Shown here in pieces: positions 9,801 to 18,909 of a stretch of DNA of 64,000 bases (positions are counted from its first letter, which is position 1; each line of letters opens with the position of its first letter). The notes beneath the pieces are model-generated. The model saw only the letters and a list, made by a program, of their open reading frames with translations. It had not been told where the DNA came from and made no database searches. The stretch comes from JBDSWU01 sp038230395. GTDB taxonomy: Bacteria > Patescibacteriota > Saccharimonadia > Saccharimonadales > UBA4665. The stretch spans positions 186,001 to 250,000 of the forward strand of contig JBBRNI010000001.1 in NCBI GenBank assembly GCA_038230395.1, written 5' to 3'. The translations under genes and the position numbers were made by a program.

Positions 9801-11888
9801 ATGGCAGACAAGAAAACACCCATGAACCGAATACGTAACCTCGGTATTATCGCCCACATTGACGCTGGTAAAACTACTACAACTGAAGGTATTTTGTATC
9901 GCACAGGACTCAATCACAAAATTGGTGCTGTCCATGATGGCGAGACTACAACTGACTGGATGGCGCAAGAGCGAGAGCGCGGTATCACTATTGTCGCCGC
10001 ATCAGTAACATGCTTCTGGAAAGATCACCAGATCAACATCATTGATACGCCAGGTCACATTGACTTTACTGCTGAAGTCGAGCGTTCACTGCGTGTGCTT
10101 GATGGTGCTTGCGTTGTGTTTGATGGCAAGATGGGTGTTGAATCACAGTCCGAGACGGTCTGGCGTCAAGCTGACAAGTATGGTACACCGCGTATCTGTT
10201 TTATTAACAAGATCAACCAAACAGGTGGTGACTTCTACAAATCACTCGATTCAATCCATGCTCGTTTAAGCAAGCGTGCATTCCCCGTGCACCTTCCTAT
10301 TGGTTTTGAGCAGACTATTAACGGTATTGTTGACCTCGTTGCCATGAAGGCTTATAGCTACAAAGACTTTTCTGACCATGAAATGGTTGACGCTGAAATC
10401 CCAGCCGAAATGATGGATCAGGTTAAGAAGTACCGCAGCTTACTTATCGAGAATGCCGTTTCAGAAGACGAAGCTATGCTCGAGAAGTTCTTTGAAGTTG
10501 GTGAAGAGGGACTAACTGAAGCCGAAATTAAGCAGGCTATTCGAACCGCTACCCTGACCGGTAAATTCTTTGTAGTTACAGGTGGTGATGGCCGCGGTGT
10601 CATGGTCGAAAAAGTTCTTGACCTTGTCAATGACTACTTACCAGCACCTGGCGATCGTTCCAATGTTTGGGGTGTTCACCCTAAGACCGGTGACGAAATC
10701 GAGCGTAAACACGAAGACACTGAGCCATTCGCTTCACTCGCATTTAAGATCACTTCTGATCCTTTTGTCGGTAAACTGGCTTACTTCCGTGTGTATTCTG
10801 GTAAAATCACTGCCGGATCATACGTCTTAAACAGTTCTACCGGTGAAAAAGAGCGCATTGGACGCATTGTTCGTTTGCAAGCTGATAAGCGCGAAGATGT
10901 CGAAGAAGTCAGTGCTGGCGATATTGCTGCCATCGTCGGACTCAAGGGTACAACCACGGGTCACACCCTCTGTGACCCGGCTAATCCAATTGTACTAGAG
11001 AACATTACGTTCCCAGATCCTCCAGTGTCGATCGCCATCGAGCCAAAGACTAAGGCCGACCAAGAAAAAATGAGTGTTGCTTTACAGCGCTTAGCAGAAG
11101 AGGACCCAACATTCCGTGTAAAGGTTGATGACGAAACTGGTCAGACCATAATCTCTGGAATGGGTGAACTACACCTCGAAATTCTTGTTGACCGTATGAA
11201 GCGTGAATTTAGTGTTGAAGCCAATATCGGACAGCCCCAGGTTGCCTACCGCGAGACCATTCGCGATAAGGGTATCGAAGTCCAAGGTAAGTTCGTTCGC
11301 CAGTCTGGTGGACGTGGTCAGTACGGTGACGTCTGGATCCGTGTTTCTGAAAACGAAGAAGGCAAGGGCTTTGAGTTCATTAATTCTATCAAGGGCGGTG
11401 TTGTTCCTGGTGAATACATCAAGCCAGTTCAGCAAGGTATTGAAGAGGCTATGGCTTCTGGCGTGCTTGCTGGCTACCCAGTCGTAGATGTTATTGCCGA
11501 GTTATATGATGGCTCGTACCACGAAGTGGACTCCAACGAAAACGCCTTCAAGATTGCTGGTTCAATGGCGCTTAAAGAAGGTGTGCGCAAAGCCAAGCCA
11601 GTCTTGCTTGAGCCGGTTATGAAAGTCGTTGTTGTTACTCCCGAAGAATCGATGGGTGACGTTATTGGAGGACTAAACGCCAAGCGTGGTCGTATCGAAT
11701 CAATGGAAGACTTGAGCGGTGGTGTTAAAGAAATCACTGCCTTCGTACCACTTGGTGAGATGTTTGGCTACACTACCGAAATCCGTTCACAGACTAAGGG
11801 GCGGGCTAGCTCTAGTATGGAATTGGACCACTATGCTGATGTACCGAACCACGTAGCGGAAGCTATAATCGCCAAAAACGCTAAGTAG
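9801..11888 (+). CDS. fusA: translation elongation factor G
   Basis: The ribosomal translocase GTPase. All G motifs are present: AHIDAGKTTTTE (P-loop), RERGITI, DTPGH and NKIN (canonical NKMD changed). Domains II-V follow, with GMGELHLEI and GGVVPGEYI in domain IV. 695 residues is standard. It has its own upstream gap and ends in a 16-bp inverted repeat, so it appears to be a separate transcription unit. Confidence 0.97.
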   Translation: MADKKTPMNRIRNLGIIAHIDAGKTTTTEGILYRTGLNHKIGAVHDGETTTDWMAQERERGITIVAASVTCFWKDHQINIIDTPGHIDFTAEVERSLRVLDGACVVFDGKMGVESQSETVWRQADKYGTPRICFINKINQTGGDFYKSLDSIHARLSKRAFPVHLPIGFEQTINGIVDLVAMKAYSYKDFSDHEMVDAEIPAEMMDQVKKYRSLLIENAVSEDEAMLEKFFEVGEEGLTEAEIKQAIRTATLTGKFFVVTGGDGRGVMVEKVLDLVNDYLPAPGDRSNVWGVHPKTGDEIERKHEDTEPFASLAFKITSDPFVGKLAYFRVYSGKITAGSYVLNSSTGEKERIGRIVRLQADKREDVEEVSAGDIAAIVGLKGTTTGHTLCDPANPIVLENITFPDPPVSIAIEPKTKADQEKMSVALQRLAEEDPTFRVKVDDETGQTIISGMGELHLEILVDRMKREFSVEANIGQPQVAYRETIRDKGIEVQGKFVRQSGGRGQYGDVWIRVSENEEGKGFEFINSIKGGVVPGEYIKPVQQGIEEAMASGVLAGYPVVDVIAELYDGSYHEVDSNENAFKIAGSMALKEGVRKAKPVLLEPVMKVVVVTPEESMGDVIGGLNAKRGRIESMEDLSGGVKEITAFVPLGEMFGYTTEIRSQTKGRASSSMELDHYADVPNHVAEAIIAKNAK

Positions 11889-12007
11889 CTTTCTGTTTGG
11901 CGTACTTTGGGCGAACATGTTCCGCTCCTCATTCCGCTGTACTGTTAGCACGACTACATTCCGGTGCTCTCAGTTCATCCCAAACTACACTCAAACAGAA
12001 AGCTACT
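11884..12007. repeat. 16-bp perfect inverted repeat spanning the fusA-tuf gap
   Basis: AGTAGCTTTCTGTTTG (11884-11899, covering the fusA stop codon) is the exact reverse complement of bases 11992-12007. The arms are 92 bases apart and no T run follows. The enclosed segment carries CGGTGCTCTCAGTTCATCC (from 11962), which recurs in similar form after rpsI (from 29922). It could be a long-range RNA structure at the end of the fusA message or a remnant of a small mobile repeat. Confidence 0.55.
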
Positions 12008-12025
12008 GGATTGGTGGCTTAACAC

Positions 12026-12055
12026 TTTACAAACAGCGTGGGGATAGGGTAAGAT
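12026..12055 (+). promoter_or_regulatory. candidate tuf promoter
   Basis: TTTACA (12026-12031), an 18-base spacer, then TAAGAT (12050-12055); each box matches 5 of 6. It would give a leader of about 110 bases ending in a good ribosome binding site (AAGGAG, 12156-12161). Confidence 0.45.
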
Positions 12056-12170
12056 AGTTCGGTAACTCATGTGGGCTTCTGTATCTATGTACTAGAACCG
12101 CATGTAAGTAACTGGCAGCAACACACCACGTTATTAAACTAATATATTAACTTCCAAGGAGTAATGCTTT

Positions 12171-13355
12171 ATGGCTGAGAATTTCGACCGAACCAAGCCG
12201 CATGTAAACGTCGGTACTATGGGTCACGTTGACCACGGTAAAACTACACTAACCGCAGCTATTACAGCTGTCCTAGCCAAGAAGCTACCATCACCTGTTA
12301 ACAAGCCTGTTGCTTACGACATGATCGATAACGCTCCAGAAGAGCGCGCTCGTGGTATTACCATCGCTACTTCTCATCAGGAGTACGAATCAGAGAAGCG
12401 TCACTATGCTCACGTCGACATGCCTGGTCACGCCGACTACGTCAAAAACATGATTACCGGTGCCGCTCAGATTGATGGTGCCATCCTAGTTGTTGGTGCT
12501 AACGATGGCCCATTGCCACAAACGCGTGAGCACGTTCTATTGGCTCGCCAAGTGGGCGTTCCTAAGATTTTGGTCTTTATGAACAAGATGGACTTAGCTG
12601 ATGCTGACCTGGTAGAGCTTGTCGAAGATGAAATTCGTGAACTGCTTGAGAAGAACGGTTTCGACCATGACGCACCAATCATCAAGGGTTCTGCTACACA
12701 GGCGCTTGCTGGTGACGCAGCTGCCGAAGATGCGATTATGGAATTAGTTAGAGCTATGGACGATTACGTTCCAGAGCCAAAGCGCGAGCTTGACAAGCCA
12801 TTCTTGATGCCTATCGAAGATGTTTTCTCAATCAAGGGTCGTGGTACTGTCGCTACTGGCCGTATTGAGACTGGTATTGTCAAAATCAACGATGAAGTCG
12901 AAATTGTTGGTATCCGTACCACCCGTAAAACGGTCGTTACAGGCATCGAAGCCTTCAAAAAGAACCTTGATCAGGGTCAAGCTGGCGATAACGCTGGTCT
13001 CTTGCTCCGTGGTATCGAGCGTGATGATATTGAGCGCGGCCAAGTCTTGGCTAAGCCAGGTTCAGTCACACCACACACTGAGTTTGACTCAGAAGTGTAC
13101 ATCCTGAGTAAGGAAGAGGGTGGTCGCCACACTCCTTTCTTCAAGGGTTACAAACCTCAGTTCTATTTCCGTACTACGGACGTAACTGGTGAAGTTGAAC
13201 TCCCAGCTGACAAAGAAATGGTCATGCCTGGTGATACTATAACCTTCAAGGTTAAGCTACTAGCTCCAATCGCCATGGAACAAGGTCTGCGCTTCGCTAT
13301 TCGCGAAGGTGGCCGTACCGTTGGTGCTGGTGTCGTAACTAAAATCATTAAATAA
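12171..13355 (+). CDS. tuf: translation elongation factor Tu
   Basis: Delivers aminoacyl-tRNA to the ribosome as a GTP complex. The G motifs GHVDHGKTT, RGITIAT, DMPGHADYV and NKMD are intact, and 394 residues with domains II and III is standard. The usual cysteines are gone: DCPGH reads DMPGH and NKCD reads NKMD, and I find no cysteine anywhere in the protein. It is the only tuf in the window and has its own promoter region and terminator. Confidence 0.97.
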   Translation: MAENFDRTKPHVNVGTMGHVDHGKTTLTAAITAVLAKKLPSPVNKPVAYDMIDNAPEERARGITIATSHQEYESEKRHYAHVDMPGHADYVKNMITGAAQIDGAILVVGANDGPLPQTREHVLLARQVGVPKILVFMNKMDLADADLVELVEDEIRELLEKNGFDHDAPIIKGSATQALAGDAAAEDAIMELVRAMDDYVPEPKRELDKPFLMPIEDVFSIKGRGTVATGRIETGIVKINDEVEIVGIRTTRKTVVTGIEAFKKNLDQGQAGDNAGLLLRGIERDDIERGQVLAKPGSVTPHTEFDSEVYILSKEEGGRHTPFFKGYKPQFYFRTTDVTGEVELPADKEMVMPGDTITFKVKLLAPIAMEQGLRFAIREGGRTVGAGVVTKIIK

Positions 13356-13390
13356 CCAAAAGCATCAAATAATCTAATTGCGTAGATTGT

Positions 13391-13420
13391 TAAAAGACTC
13401 CGAATAATCGGAGTCTTTTA
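13391..13420 (+). terminator. terminator after tuf
   Basis: A 13-bp perfect stem (13391-13403 with 13408-13420) around an ATAA loop, with T-rich 3' flank. The A/T-rich symmetrical stem could act in both directions. Confidence 0.92.
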
Positions 13421-13479
13421 ATTTGCCAACTGAATAATTAAATAGATTTAAGGTTTGTAGCATTACAAGTTGCTCTTAG

Positions 13480-13508
13480 TTGTACGATCGGCAGTTTTGT
13501 TATAAGAT
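13480..13508 (+). promoter_or_regulatory. possible rpsJ promoter
   Basis: TTGTAC (13480-13485), 17 bases, TAAGAT (13503-13508). The boxes are imperfect, but a promoter is needed here because a strong terminator lies just upstream. Confidence 0.3.
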
Positions 13509-13613
13509 CTATTTATAAATTAATTGTGCTGACTAAAAGTTGTTACGTCTTATACAGTTCATAACAATGTTACAGCGCCGCGCCGAAGTAACGTTCGGTA
13601 GAAGGACACTATT

Positions 13614-13943
13614 ATGGCTGAAGCCCCTAAACCTGATGCAAAGCAGCGGATTCGTATCCGCCTCAAAGCCTATGACCACAAGGTCATTGACCAGGCTGCA
13701 AAGCAAATTGTCGACACCGCTCTGCGGACTGGCGCCAGTCTTGCTGGTCCAATCCCGTTGCCTACTCGTCGCACTACCTATACGGTTGTCAAAAGCCCTC
13801 ACGTTTTCAAGAAAGGACGCGAGCAGTTTGAGATGCGAGTCCACAAACGTTTGATTGATGTGTTCGAGCCAACTCCCAAAACGATTGACTCATTGATGAA
13901 CCTGTCGTTGCCTGCCGGTTGTGACGTTGAAATCAAAATGTAG
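13614..13943 (+). CDS. rpsJ: 30S ribosomal protein S10
   Basis: S10 belongs to the 30S head and is also the NusE antitermination factor. Seen: RIRLKAYDHKVID near the N-terminus, GPIPLPT, and HVFKKGREQFEMRVHKRLIDV. 109 residues including a short N-terminal extension. AAGGAC lies before the ATG. Normally first in the S10 operon, here it is cut off from rplC by a terminator, a small gene and a ~275-base leader. Confidence 0.96.
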   Translation: MAEAPKPDAKQRIRIRLKAYDHKVIDQAAKQIVDTALRTGASLAGPIPLPTRRTTYTVVKSPHVFKKGREQFEMRVHKRLIDVFEPTPKTIDSLMNLSLPAGCDVEIKM

Positions 13944-14011
13944 TTGACAGTTCTAAGCATAAAGCTTACGCTTGAAAGAATGTCAAAGCTACAGAAATCT
14001 AGCGCCACATG

Positions 14012-14039
14012 AAACAGCCCCATTCCGGGGCTGTTTTTT
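14012..14039 (+). terminator. terminator after rpsJ
   Basis: Ten-base-pair stem AAACAGCCCC (14012-14021) with GGGGCTGTTT (14027-14036), loop ATTCC, then Ts. It makes rpsJ a single-gene transcript, or the first stop of a read-through operon. Confidence 0.92.
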
Positions 14040-14058
14040 ATAACAAGAAGGATTCGCG

Positions 14059-14304
14059 ATGAGTGTGGAAACGATTACACAAGAATTAAAAGGTCTGGAT
14101 ATATATAAATCAATTCGCGAAAATCTTCCGGAGGAATGCCGCGGTTGCCGATTTGCTGAAAATCAGGTCGACCAACTAGGTTGGGTAGTCGATCTCGGTC
14201 GACTAACATCTGAACGAGCGGCTGAACTAGTTTTGGAACGAACAGGATGCTCTACAGGCGTAGCGTTAATAAGCTCAGTAACATTGGTCGCTGAAAATAT
14301 CTGA
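14059..14304 (+). CDS. small hypothetical protein with a CxxC pair
   Basis: 81 residues, preceded by AAGGA at proper distance. It carries ECRGCRFAENQ near residue 30 and a third Cys (RTGCSTG) near residue 68; the spacing could suit a redox or metal site, but I recognise no family. The CxxC pair stands out because this lineage has lost zinc ribbons in neighbouring ribosomal proteins. It lies between the rpsJ terminator and the rplC leader. Confidence 0.65.
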   Translation: MSVETITQELKGLDIYKSIRENLPEECRGCRFAENQVDQLGWVVDLGRLTSERAAELVLERTGCSTGVALISSVTLVAENI

Positions 14305-14579
14305 TGATAAGGGATAAGATAATTAAGGGGTAATAAGGGTAGCACCACATCTCATTAGCTTAAGTCGATGTTAATAATAGTATAATTTGCAACACATTGA
14401 CAGGAGTAAGCTCGTTGTGTTAATCTGTTATGGTATCGCAAAAAATATTGTGTGCTTGGTGTGTGCAGATAGGTCCTCCATGCTAATAAGCTAGCAGGGG
14501 TGAAACCACTCATTACCAAGAATTTTTATGTCAGAGACCCTGACCACTAACGGCATCCATAACAATAATAAGGAATGAA
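14305..14579 (+). other. non-coding leader upstream of rplC
   Basis: No open frame of note. Contains an isolated TATAAT (14381-14386) without a matching -35 box, and a perfect TTGACA (14397-14402) without a clear -10. Near 14478-14495 a short hairpin (TGCTA...TAGCA) can form. The position suggests the promoter and 5' leader of the large ribosomal operon, possibly with autogenous control; nothing visible proves that. Confidence 0.4.
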
Positions 14580-15215
14580 ATGAAAGCACTGATTACCCGC
14601 AAACTCGGTATGACCAGCACCATCGCCGAAGACGGCATTGTTGCAGCTGTCACTATTCTTTCTGTTGCCGAACACACTATTCTCAGCCACAAAACTGTTG
14701 AAAAAGACGGCTACGTCGCTATTCAGGTTGGAACAGAAGTCGCAAAGAAAATGTCCAAGCCAATGGCAGGTCACGTCAAGGCATTAGAAGTGGCACCCAA
14801 GATTATTCGTGAATTCCGTGACAAAACAGCTATTACAATTTCAGAAGAACACAGCGTCGGCGCAAAACTTGCAGCCGACGTTTTTAGTGTTGGTGATATC
14901 GTCAATGTTACTGGCACTAGCAAAGGTAAGGGTTGGGCTGGTACTATCAAGCGCCACAACTTTCACCGTCAGCGCAAAACTCACGGTGGTAAGGGCAACA
15001 CTCGTCAGCCAGGTTCTATTGGCTCGATGTACCCACAGCACATTTTCAAAGGCACTCGCATGGCCGGCCAAATGGGTCACGAGCAAGTTACCCAGCGTAA
15101 CCTCGTTGTTAGTCTCGTTGATACAGAACGTGGCATCATTGGTGTACGCGGTGCTGTCCCTGGGCCAAACAAAGGCATTGTTATCGTCAAAGAAGCAGTT
15201 AAGAGGACTAAATAA
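14580..15215 (+). CDS. rplC: 50S ribosomal protein L3
   Basis: L3 reaches toward the peptidyl-transferase centre. Motifs: KALITRKLGMT at the N-terminus, GTSKGKGWAGTIKRHNF, and THGGKGNTRQPGSIG with MAGQMGHEQVT. 211 residues, normal length. AAGGAATGAA precedes the start. The stop overlaps the rplD ATG by one base; it opens the long co-directional cluster. Confidence 0.97.
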   Translation: MKALITRKLGMTSTIAEDGIVAAVTILSVAEHTILSHKTVEKDGYVAIQVGTEVAKKMSKPMAGHVKALEVAPKIIREFRDKTAITISEEHSVGAKLAADVFSVGDIVNVTGTSKGKGWAGTIKRHNFHRQRKTHGGKGNTRQPGSIGSMYPQHIFKGTRMAGQMGHEQVTQRNLVVSLVDTERGIIGVRGAVPGPNKGIVIVKEAVKRTK

Positions 15216-15853
15216 TGGCAACTGCTACTTATACCAAAACTGGCATTAAGGCTACGACCGCCGCCAAGCTCGACGCAAATGTTTTCGGTCTCGAAGTCAC
15301 TAGCCACGAATTACTCAAGCAAGCTTATGTTACTTACATGGCTAACGGCCGTGAAAACTTAGCCAAGACCAAGAAGCGTGGAGAAGTAAACGGTTCGACC
15401 ATCAAGCCTTGGAAACAAAAGGGTACTGGACGTGCTCGTTTTGGTTCTAAGTACAACCCGATCTGGCGTGGTGGTGGTGTCGTTTTTGGACCATCTGGAA
15501 ACGAAAATTATTCCAAAGCACTGAACACCAAGGCTAAGCGCTTGGCCGTCAAGCAAGCACTCAGCATGACCGCGTCCGAGGGCCGTATCAAAGTTATCGA
15601 AACTTTTGTATGTCCTGATGGCAAAGTTGCTCCTGCAGCTGCTTTCTTGGCCAAAATTGAAGCTACCGGTAATATCCTATTAGTTGTAAGCGTAAAAGAC
15701 AATTTAGTCGAACGCGCTACTAATAACCTACAAAAGGTTAAAGTCGTTTCAGCTGATTACGTTAATACTTATGACGTTATGAACGCCGATACGGTCATTA
15801 TCAGCCAGAAATCATTGAATGCACTTACAGAACGCTTAGGTGGAGACAAATAA
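15215..15853 (+). CDS. rplD: 50S ribosomal protein L4
   Basis: L4 lines the exit tunnel. The conserved tunnel-loop segment is clear (NGSTIKPWKQKGTGRARFG...IWRGGGVVFGP), and the C-terminal domain ends in the family pattern. 212 residues. Overlaps rplC and rplW by single bases at both ends (TAATG). In gamma-proteobacteria L4 represses its own operon; nothing here tests that. Confidence 0.97.
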   Translation: MATATYTKTGIKATTAAKLDANVFGLEVTSHELLKQAYVTYMANGRENLAKTKKRGEVNGSTIKPWKQKGTGRARFGSKYNPIWRGGGVVFGPSGNENYSKALNTKAKRLAVKQALSMTASEGRIKVIETFVCPDGKVAPAAAFLAKIEATGNILLVVSVKDNLVERATNNLQKVKVVSADYVNTYDVMNADTVIISQKSLNALTERLGGDK

Positions 15854-16314
15854 TGAGTAAGTCAATAACCCTCAAGCCTCGTCTAACTGAAAAGACCCAT
15901 GGTCTTAGCCAGAAGCGTGTATACGTGGTAGATATCGACAAAGATGTTAACAAGCACTCAGTTGCTCGCGCTGTAGAAGCACAATTCGACGTCAAAGTTG
16001 TTAGTGTTAATATTACGAACATCTCCGGCAAAGCTAAGCGTACGGTCAGCATTATGGGTAAGCGCATGCGCAATCAAGAAGGTGTTCGTAACGACATCAA
16101 AAAAGCCTATGTGACGTTAGCCGAAGGCCACAGTCTGCCGTTCTTTGATGCAGTTGAAGAAGCTGATGAAAAAGAAATTAAACTACAAGAAAAGATCGAC
16201 AAAGCAGCAGCCAAGCATGCTGAAAAATCCGAAAAGGCTGACAATTCAAATAAGCCTGGACGTAAATTAAGTCTTGGTCGTAGGTCTAAGCAAGAAAAGA
16301 CTGGGGATAAATAA
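15853..16314 (+). CDS. rplW: 50S ribosomal protein L23 with C-terminal extension
   Basis: L23 forms the docking site for SRP and trigger factor at the tunnel exit. The N-terminal ~100 residues follow the family (LKPRLTEKTHGLSQKRVYVVD, with RTVSIMGKRMR in the extended loop). The remaining ~50 residues are a Lys/Glu-rich charged extension beyond the usual 95-100 residues, which would lie near the tunnel mouth. Overlaps the rplD stop by one base. Confidence 0.93.
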   Translation: MSKSITLKPRLTEKTHGLSQKRVYVVDIDKDVNKHSVARAVEAQFDVKVVSVNITNISGKAKRTVSIMGKRMRNQEGVRNDIKKAYVTLAEGHSLPFFDAVEEADEKEIKLQEKIDKAAAKHAEKSEKADNSNKPGRKLSLGRRSKQEKTGDK

Positions 16315-16316
16315 CC

Positions 16317-17171
16317 ATGGCTATTAAACTGTATAACCCAACCACTCCTGGCCGCCGTGGCATGACCAGCCAAGACTTCGATAGTATTACCACCAAAAAG
16401 CCAGTTCGCTCATTACTTGTTGCACAGCGCCGTGGTAACGGTCGTAATAATCAAGGCCGTATCACTACTCGTCACAAGGGTGGTGGCACCAAGAAGTTCT
16501 ACCGTTTGGTTGACTTCAAAATGACACCCGGGATTACTGCCACTATTGAGCACATCGAATACGATCCAAACCGTAGTGCCCGCATTGCCCGTATCAAAGA
16601 GCCTAATGGTATCTATCATTACATTTTGTGTGCCCAGGGTATGAAGCAAGGCCAAGTTATCACTAGTGGCGCGGAAGCACCTATCGAAATGGGTAACCGA
16701 CTGCCAATCAAGAACATACCACTTGGTTCTACGATTCACGCGATTGAGCTCAAAGTTGGTGGTGGCGCGCAGTTAGTACGTTCGGCTGGCAACAGCGCTC
16801 AACTTATGGGTCGTGACAATGGCTACGCTCAGGTACGTTTGCCATCAGGCGAAGTCCGGCTGATTAACGAAAACTGTACGGCTAGCCTAGGTGTTATTGG
16901 TAACGAACAGCACCAGAACGTCAAGATTGGTAAAGCTGGTCGTAACCGTCACCTCGGCAAGCGTCCATCTGTGCGTGGTGTCGTTATGAACGCCGTTGAT
17001 CACCCACATGGTGGTGGTGATGGTGGTCGTCACGGTATTGGTGGTGGCAAGAACCATGGTTCAGCTCCAAAGACTCCTTGGGGTCAAAAGACGCTTGGAT
17101 TCAAGACTCGCCGTCGCAAGAGCACTAATAACATGATTGTAAGAAGCCGTCACTCGGCTAAGAGAAAGTAA
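16317..17171 (+). CDS. rplB: 50S ribosomal protein L2
   Basis: L2 is a primary 23S rRNA binder needed for subunit association and peptidyl transfer. Seen: RNNQGRITTRHKGGGTKKFYR, and the conserved C-terminal VRGVVMNAVDHPHGGGDGG with the histidine known from other L2 proteins. 284 residues, standard. Two bases separate it from rplW. Confidence 0.97.
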   Translation: MAIKLYNPTTPGRRGMTSQDFDSITTKKPVRSLLVAQRRGNGRNNQGRITTRHKGGGTKKFYRLVDFKMTPGITATIEHIEYDPNRSARIARIKEPNGIYHYILCAQGMKQGQVITSGAEAPIEMGNRLPIKNIPLGSTIHAIELKVGGGAQLVRSAGNSAQLMGRDNGYAQVRLPSGEVRLINENCTASLGVIGNEQHQNVKIGKAGRNRHLGKRPSVRGVVMNAVDHPHGGGDGGRHGIGGGKNHGSAPKTPWGQKTLGFKTRRRKSTNNMIVRSRHSAKRK

Positions 17172-17180
17172 GGGAAGTTT

Positions 17181-17453
17181 ATGTCTCGATCACTCAAAAA
17201 AGGACCATACATCGATTTCAAACTTGCCAAGAAGGTTACTGCTCTTGGTGACGATGACCGCACAATAATTAAGACCTGGGCTCGAGCCAGCACCATTACA
17301 CCTGATATGGTTGGTCGCACAATCGCCGTTCACAACGGTAAAGTGCACGTACCTGTTTTTGTCACCGAAAACATGGTTGGCCACAAACTTGGTGAATTTA
17401 GCCCGACCCGTAAGTTCCGCAACCACGGCGGTAAGTTAGCGAAGGGTAAGTAA
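17181..17453 (+). CDS. rpsS: 30S ribosomal protein S19
   Basis: 90 residues starting MSRSLKKGPYID, with IKTWARASTITPDMVGRTIAVHNG and HKLGEFSPTRKFR, the core S19 signature. It binds 16S rRNA in the head with S13. GGGAAG lies 6 bases before the ATG. Confidence 0.97.
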   Translation: MSRSLKKGPYIDFKLAKKVTALGDDDRTIIKTWARASTITPDMVGRTIAVHNGKVHVPVFVTENMVGHKLGEFSPTRKFRNHGGKLAKGK

Positions 17454-17454
17454 G

Positions 17455-17862
17455 ATGTCTGTCCAAGCAATCGCTAAGGGTGTTCAGCACAGTCCACGTA
17501 AAGTTGCTGTTGTCGCAGCTCTGGTTCGTGGCCGAACTGTTGAAGAAGCCCTGACTATTCTCGAACATACACCTCGCCGCAGCGCTATCGCTGTCAGCAA
17601 GGTTATCGCTAGTGCCAAAGCTAACGCTGACCACAATCACGGCTACAAGCCTGCAACTCTACGCATTACAGAAATCAGCGTTACACACGGCACTCGTATC
17701 AAACGATTCCGCCCCGCAGCACATGGTCGCGCACTGCCTTTCGTCAAGCGTAGCAGCCATATCCGCGTTGTTGTAGACGGTGAGCTCCGTGAGATCAAGA
17801 AAGTAATTAATAAAGACGCTAAAGCAGCCAAGCCAGTAACTGCAGAGAAGGAGACAAAATAA
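17455..17862 (+). CDS. rplV: 50S ribosomal protein L22
   Basis: L22 has the tunnel beta-hairpin visible as THGTRIKRFRPAAHGRA. N-terminal HSPRKVAVVAALVRGRTVEEAL matches the family. 135 residues with a short Lys/Ala tail. One base after rpsS; the stop overlaps the rpsC ATG. Confidence 0.96.
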   Translation: MSVQAIAKGVQHSPRKVAVVAALVRGRTVEEALTILEHTPRRSAIAVSKVIASAKANADHNHGYKPATLRITEISVTHGTRIKRFRPAAHGRALPFVKRSSHIRVVVDGELREIKKVINKDAKAAKPVTAEKETK

Positions 17863-18491
17863 TGGGACAAAAAGTAAATCCAATTTCAATGCGTCTTCAG
17901 CTCAACAAGAACTGGACTAGCAAATGGTTTGTTGGCAAGCGCGGTTTCGCAGGATTCCTAGCTTCTGACTTACAGGTTCGTAAGCTTATCAAAGATAAGC
18001 TCGGTAGCCGCGCTGCCATTAACAAGGTTGAGATTTCTCGTACTCAGAACTTAGTTACGGTCACTATAGCTACCGCCAAAGCCGGTGTTGTTATCGGCCG
18101 TGGGGGCTCTGGTGCGGCTGAGCTCAAAAGCGCCATCGAGAAGATCTATGGTATCCCTGTTCGCGTCAACATCGAAGAAGTTAAAAAATCTGATTTGTTC
18201 GCCAAGCTAGTCGCCGAGAACATCGCTCATCAGCTGGAACGACGCATGAGTTTCCGCCGTGCTATCAAGTCTGCTTCCGCCGCAACCATGCGTGCCGGCG
18301 CCAAGGGTATCCGAATTCAGGTGGCTGGTCGTTTGAACGGCGCGGAAATGTCACGCACCGAAAAAGAAGTTGCTGGTTCCGTACCATTACATACGCTACG
18401 CGCTGATATTGATTATGCCCAAGTTAACGCCAAAACAGTCGCCGGAATTATCGGTGTCAAAGTCTGGATCTACAAGGGTGAGGTACTATAA
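17862..18491 (+). CDS. rpsC: 30S ribosomal protein S3
   Basis: S3 sits at the mRNA entry channel. MGQKVNPISMRL start, KH domain GVVIGRGGSGAAELKSAIEK, and C-terminal half RRAIKSASAATMRAGAKGIRIQ with GRLNGAEMSRTE. 209 residues. One-base overlap with rplV. Confidence 0.97.
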   Translation: MGQKVNPISMRLQLNKNWTSKWFVGKRGFAGFLASDLQVRKLIKDKLGSRAAINKVEISRTQNLVTVTIATAKAGVVIGRGGSGAAELKSAIEKIYGIPVRVNIEEVKKSDLFAKLVAENIAHQLERRMSFRRAIKSASAATMRAGAKGIRIQVAGRLNGAEMSRTEKEVAGSVPLHTLRADIDYAQVNAKTVAGIIGVKVWIYKGEVL

Positions 18492-18493
18492 CC

Positions 18494-18907
18494 ATGTTGA
18501 TGCCAAACCGAACTAAGCACCGCAAGGTGCGCAAGGGCAAAATCCGTGGTGTCGCTACATCCGGAAACTACATTGCCTTTGGTGATTACGCGCTTCAGGC
18601 ACAAGGCCAACAACGTATTACTTCTCGTCAGATTGAAGCCTCACGTCAGGCCATGACTCGTTACATCAAGCGCGGCGGCAAAATCTGGATACGCATTTTC
18701 CCACACACTCCAGTTACTCGCAAGCCACAGGACGTTAAGATGGGCAGCGGTAAAGGTTCACCAGAATTTTTTGTCGCCAAGGTTCGTCCTGGAACCATCC
18801 TTTTTGAAATGCAAGGTGTAACCGAAGAGATCGCCCGCGAAGCAATGCGCCTTGCGGCTCACAAACTGCCAGTCAAGACTAAGTTCTTGGCACGGGAGGA
18901 GTCATAA
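18494..18907 (+). CDS. rplP: 50S ribosomal protein L16
   Basis: L16 helps place the A-site tRNA. MLMPNRTKHRKVRKG start and GGKIWIRIFPHTPVTRKP with MGSGKGSPEFFVAKVRPG are diagnostic. 137 residues. Two bases after rpsC. Confidence 0.97.
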   Translation: MLMPNRTKHRKVRKGKIRGVATSGNYIAFGDYALQAQGQQRITSRQIEASRQAMTRYIKRGGKIWIRIFPHTPVTRKPQDVKMGSGKGSPEFFVAKVRPGTILFEMQGVTEEIAREAMRLAAHKLPVKTKFLAREES

Positions 18908-18909
18908 TC

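Noticed and set aside
11889..12005. Insertion sequence between fusA and tuf
   Set aside because: The inverted repeat encloses only ~92 bases with no frame, and one arm overlaps the fusA stop codon; a structural repeat is more likely.
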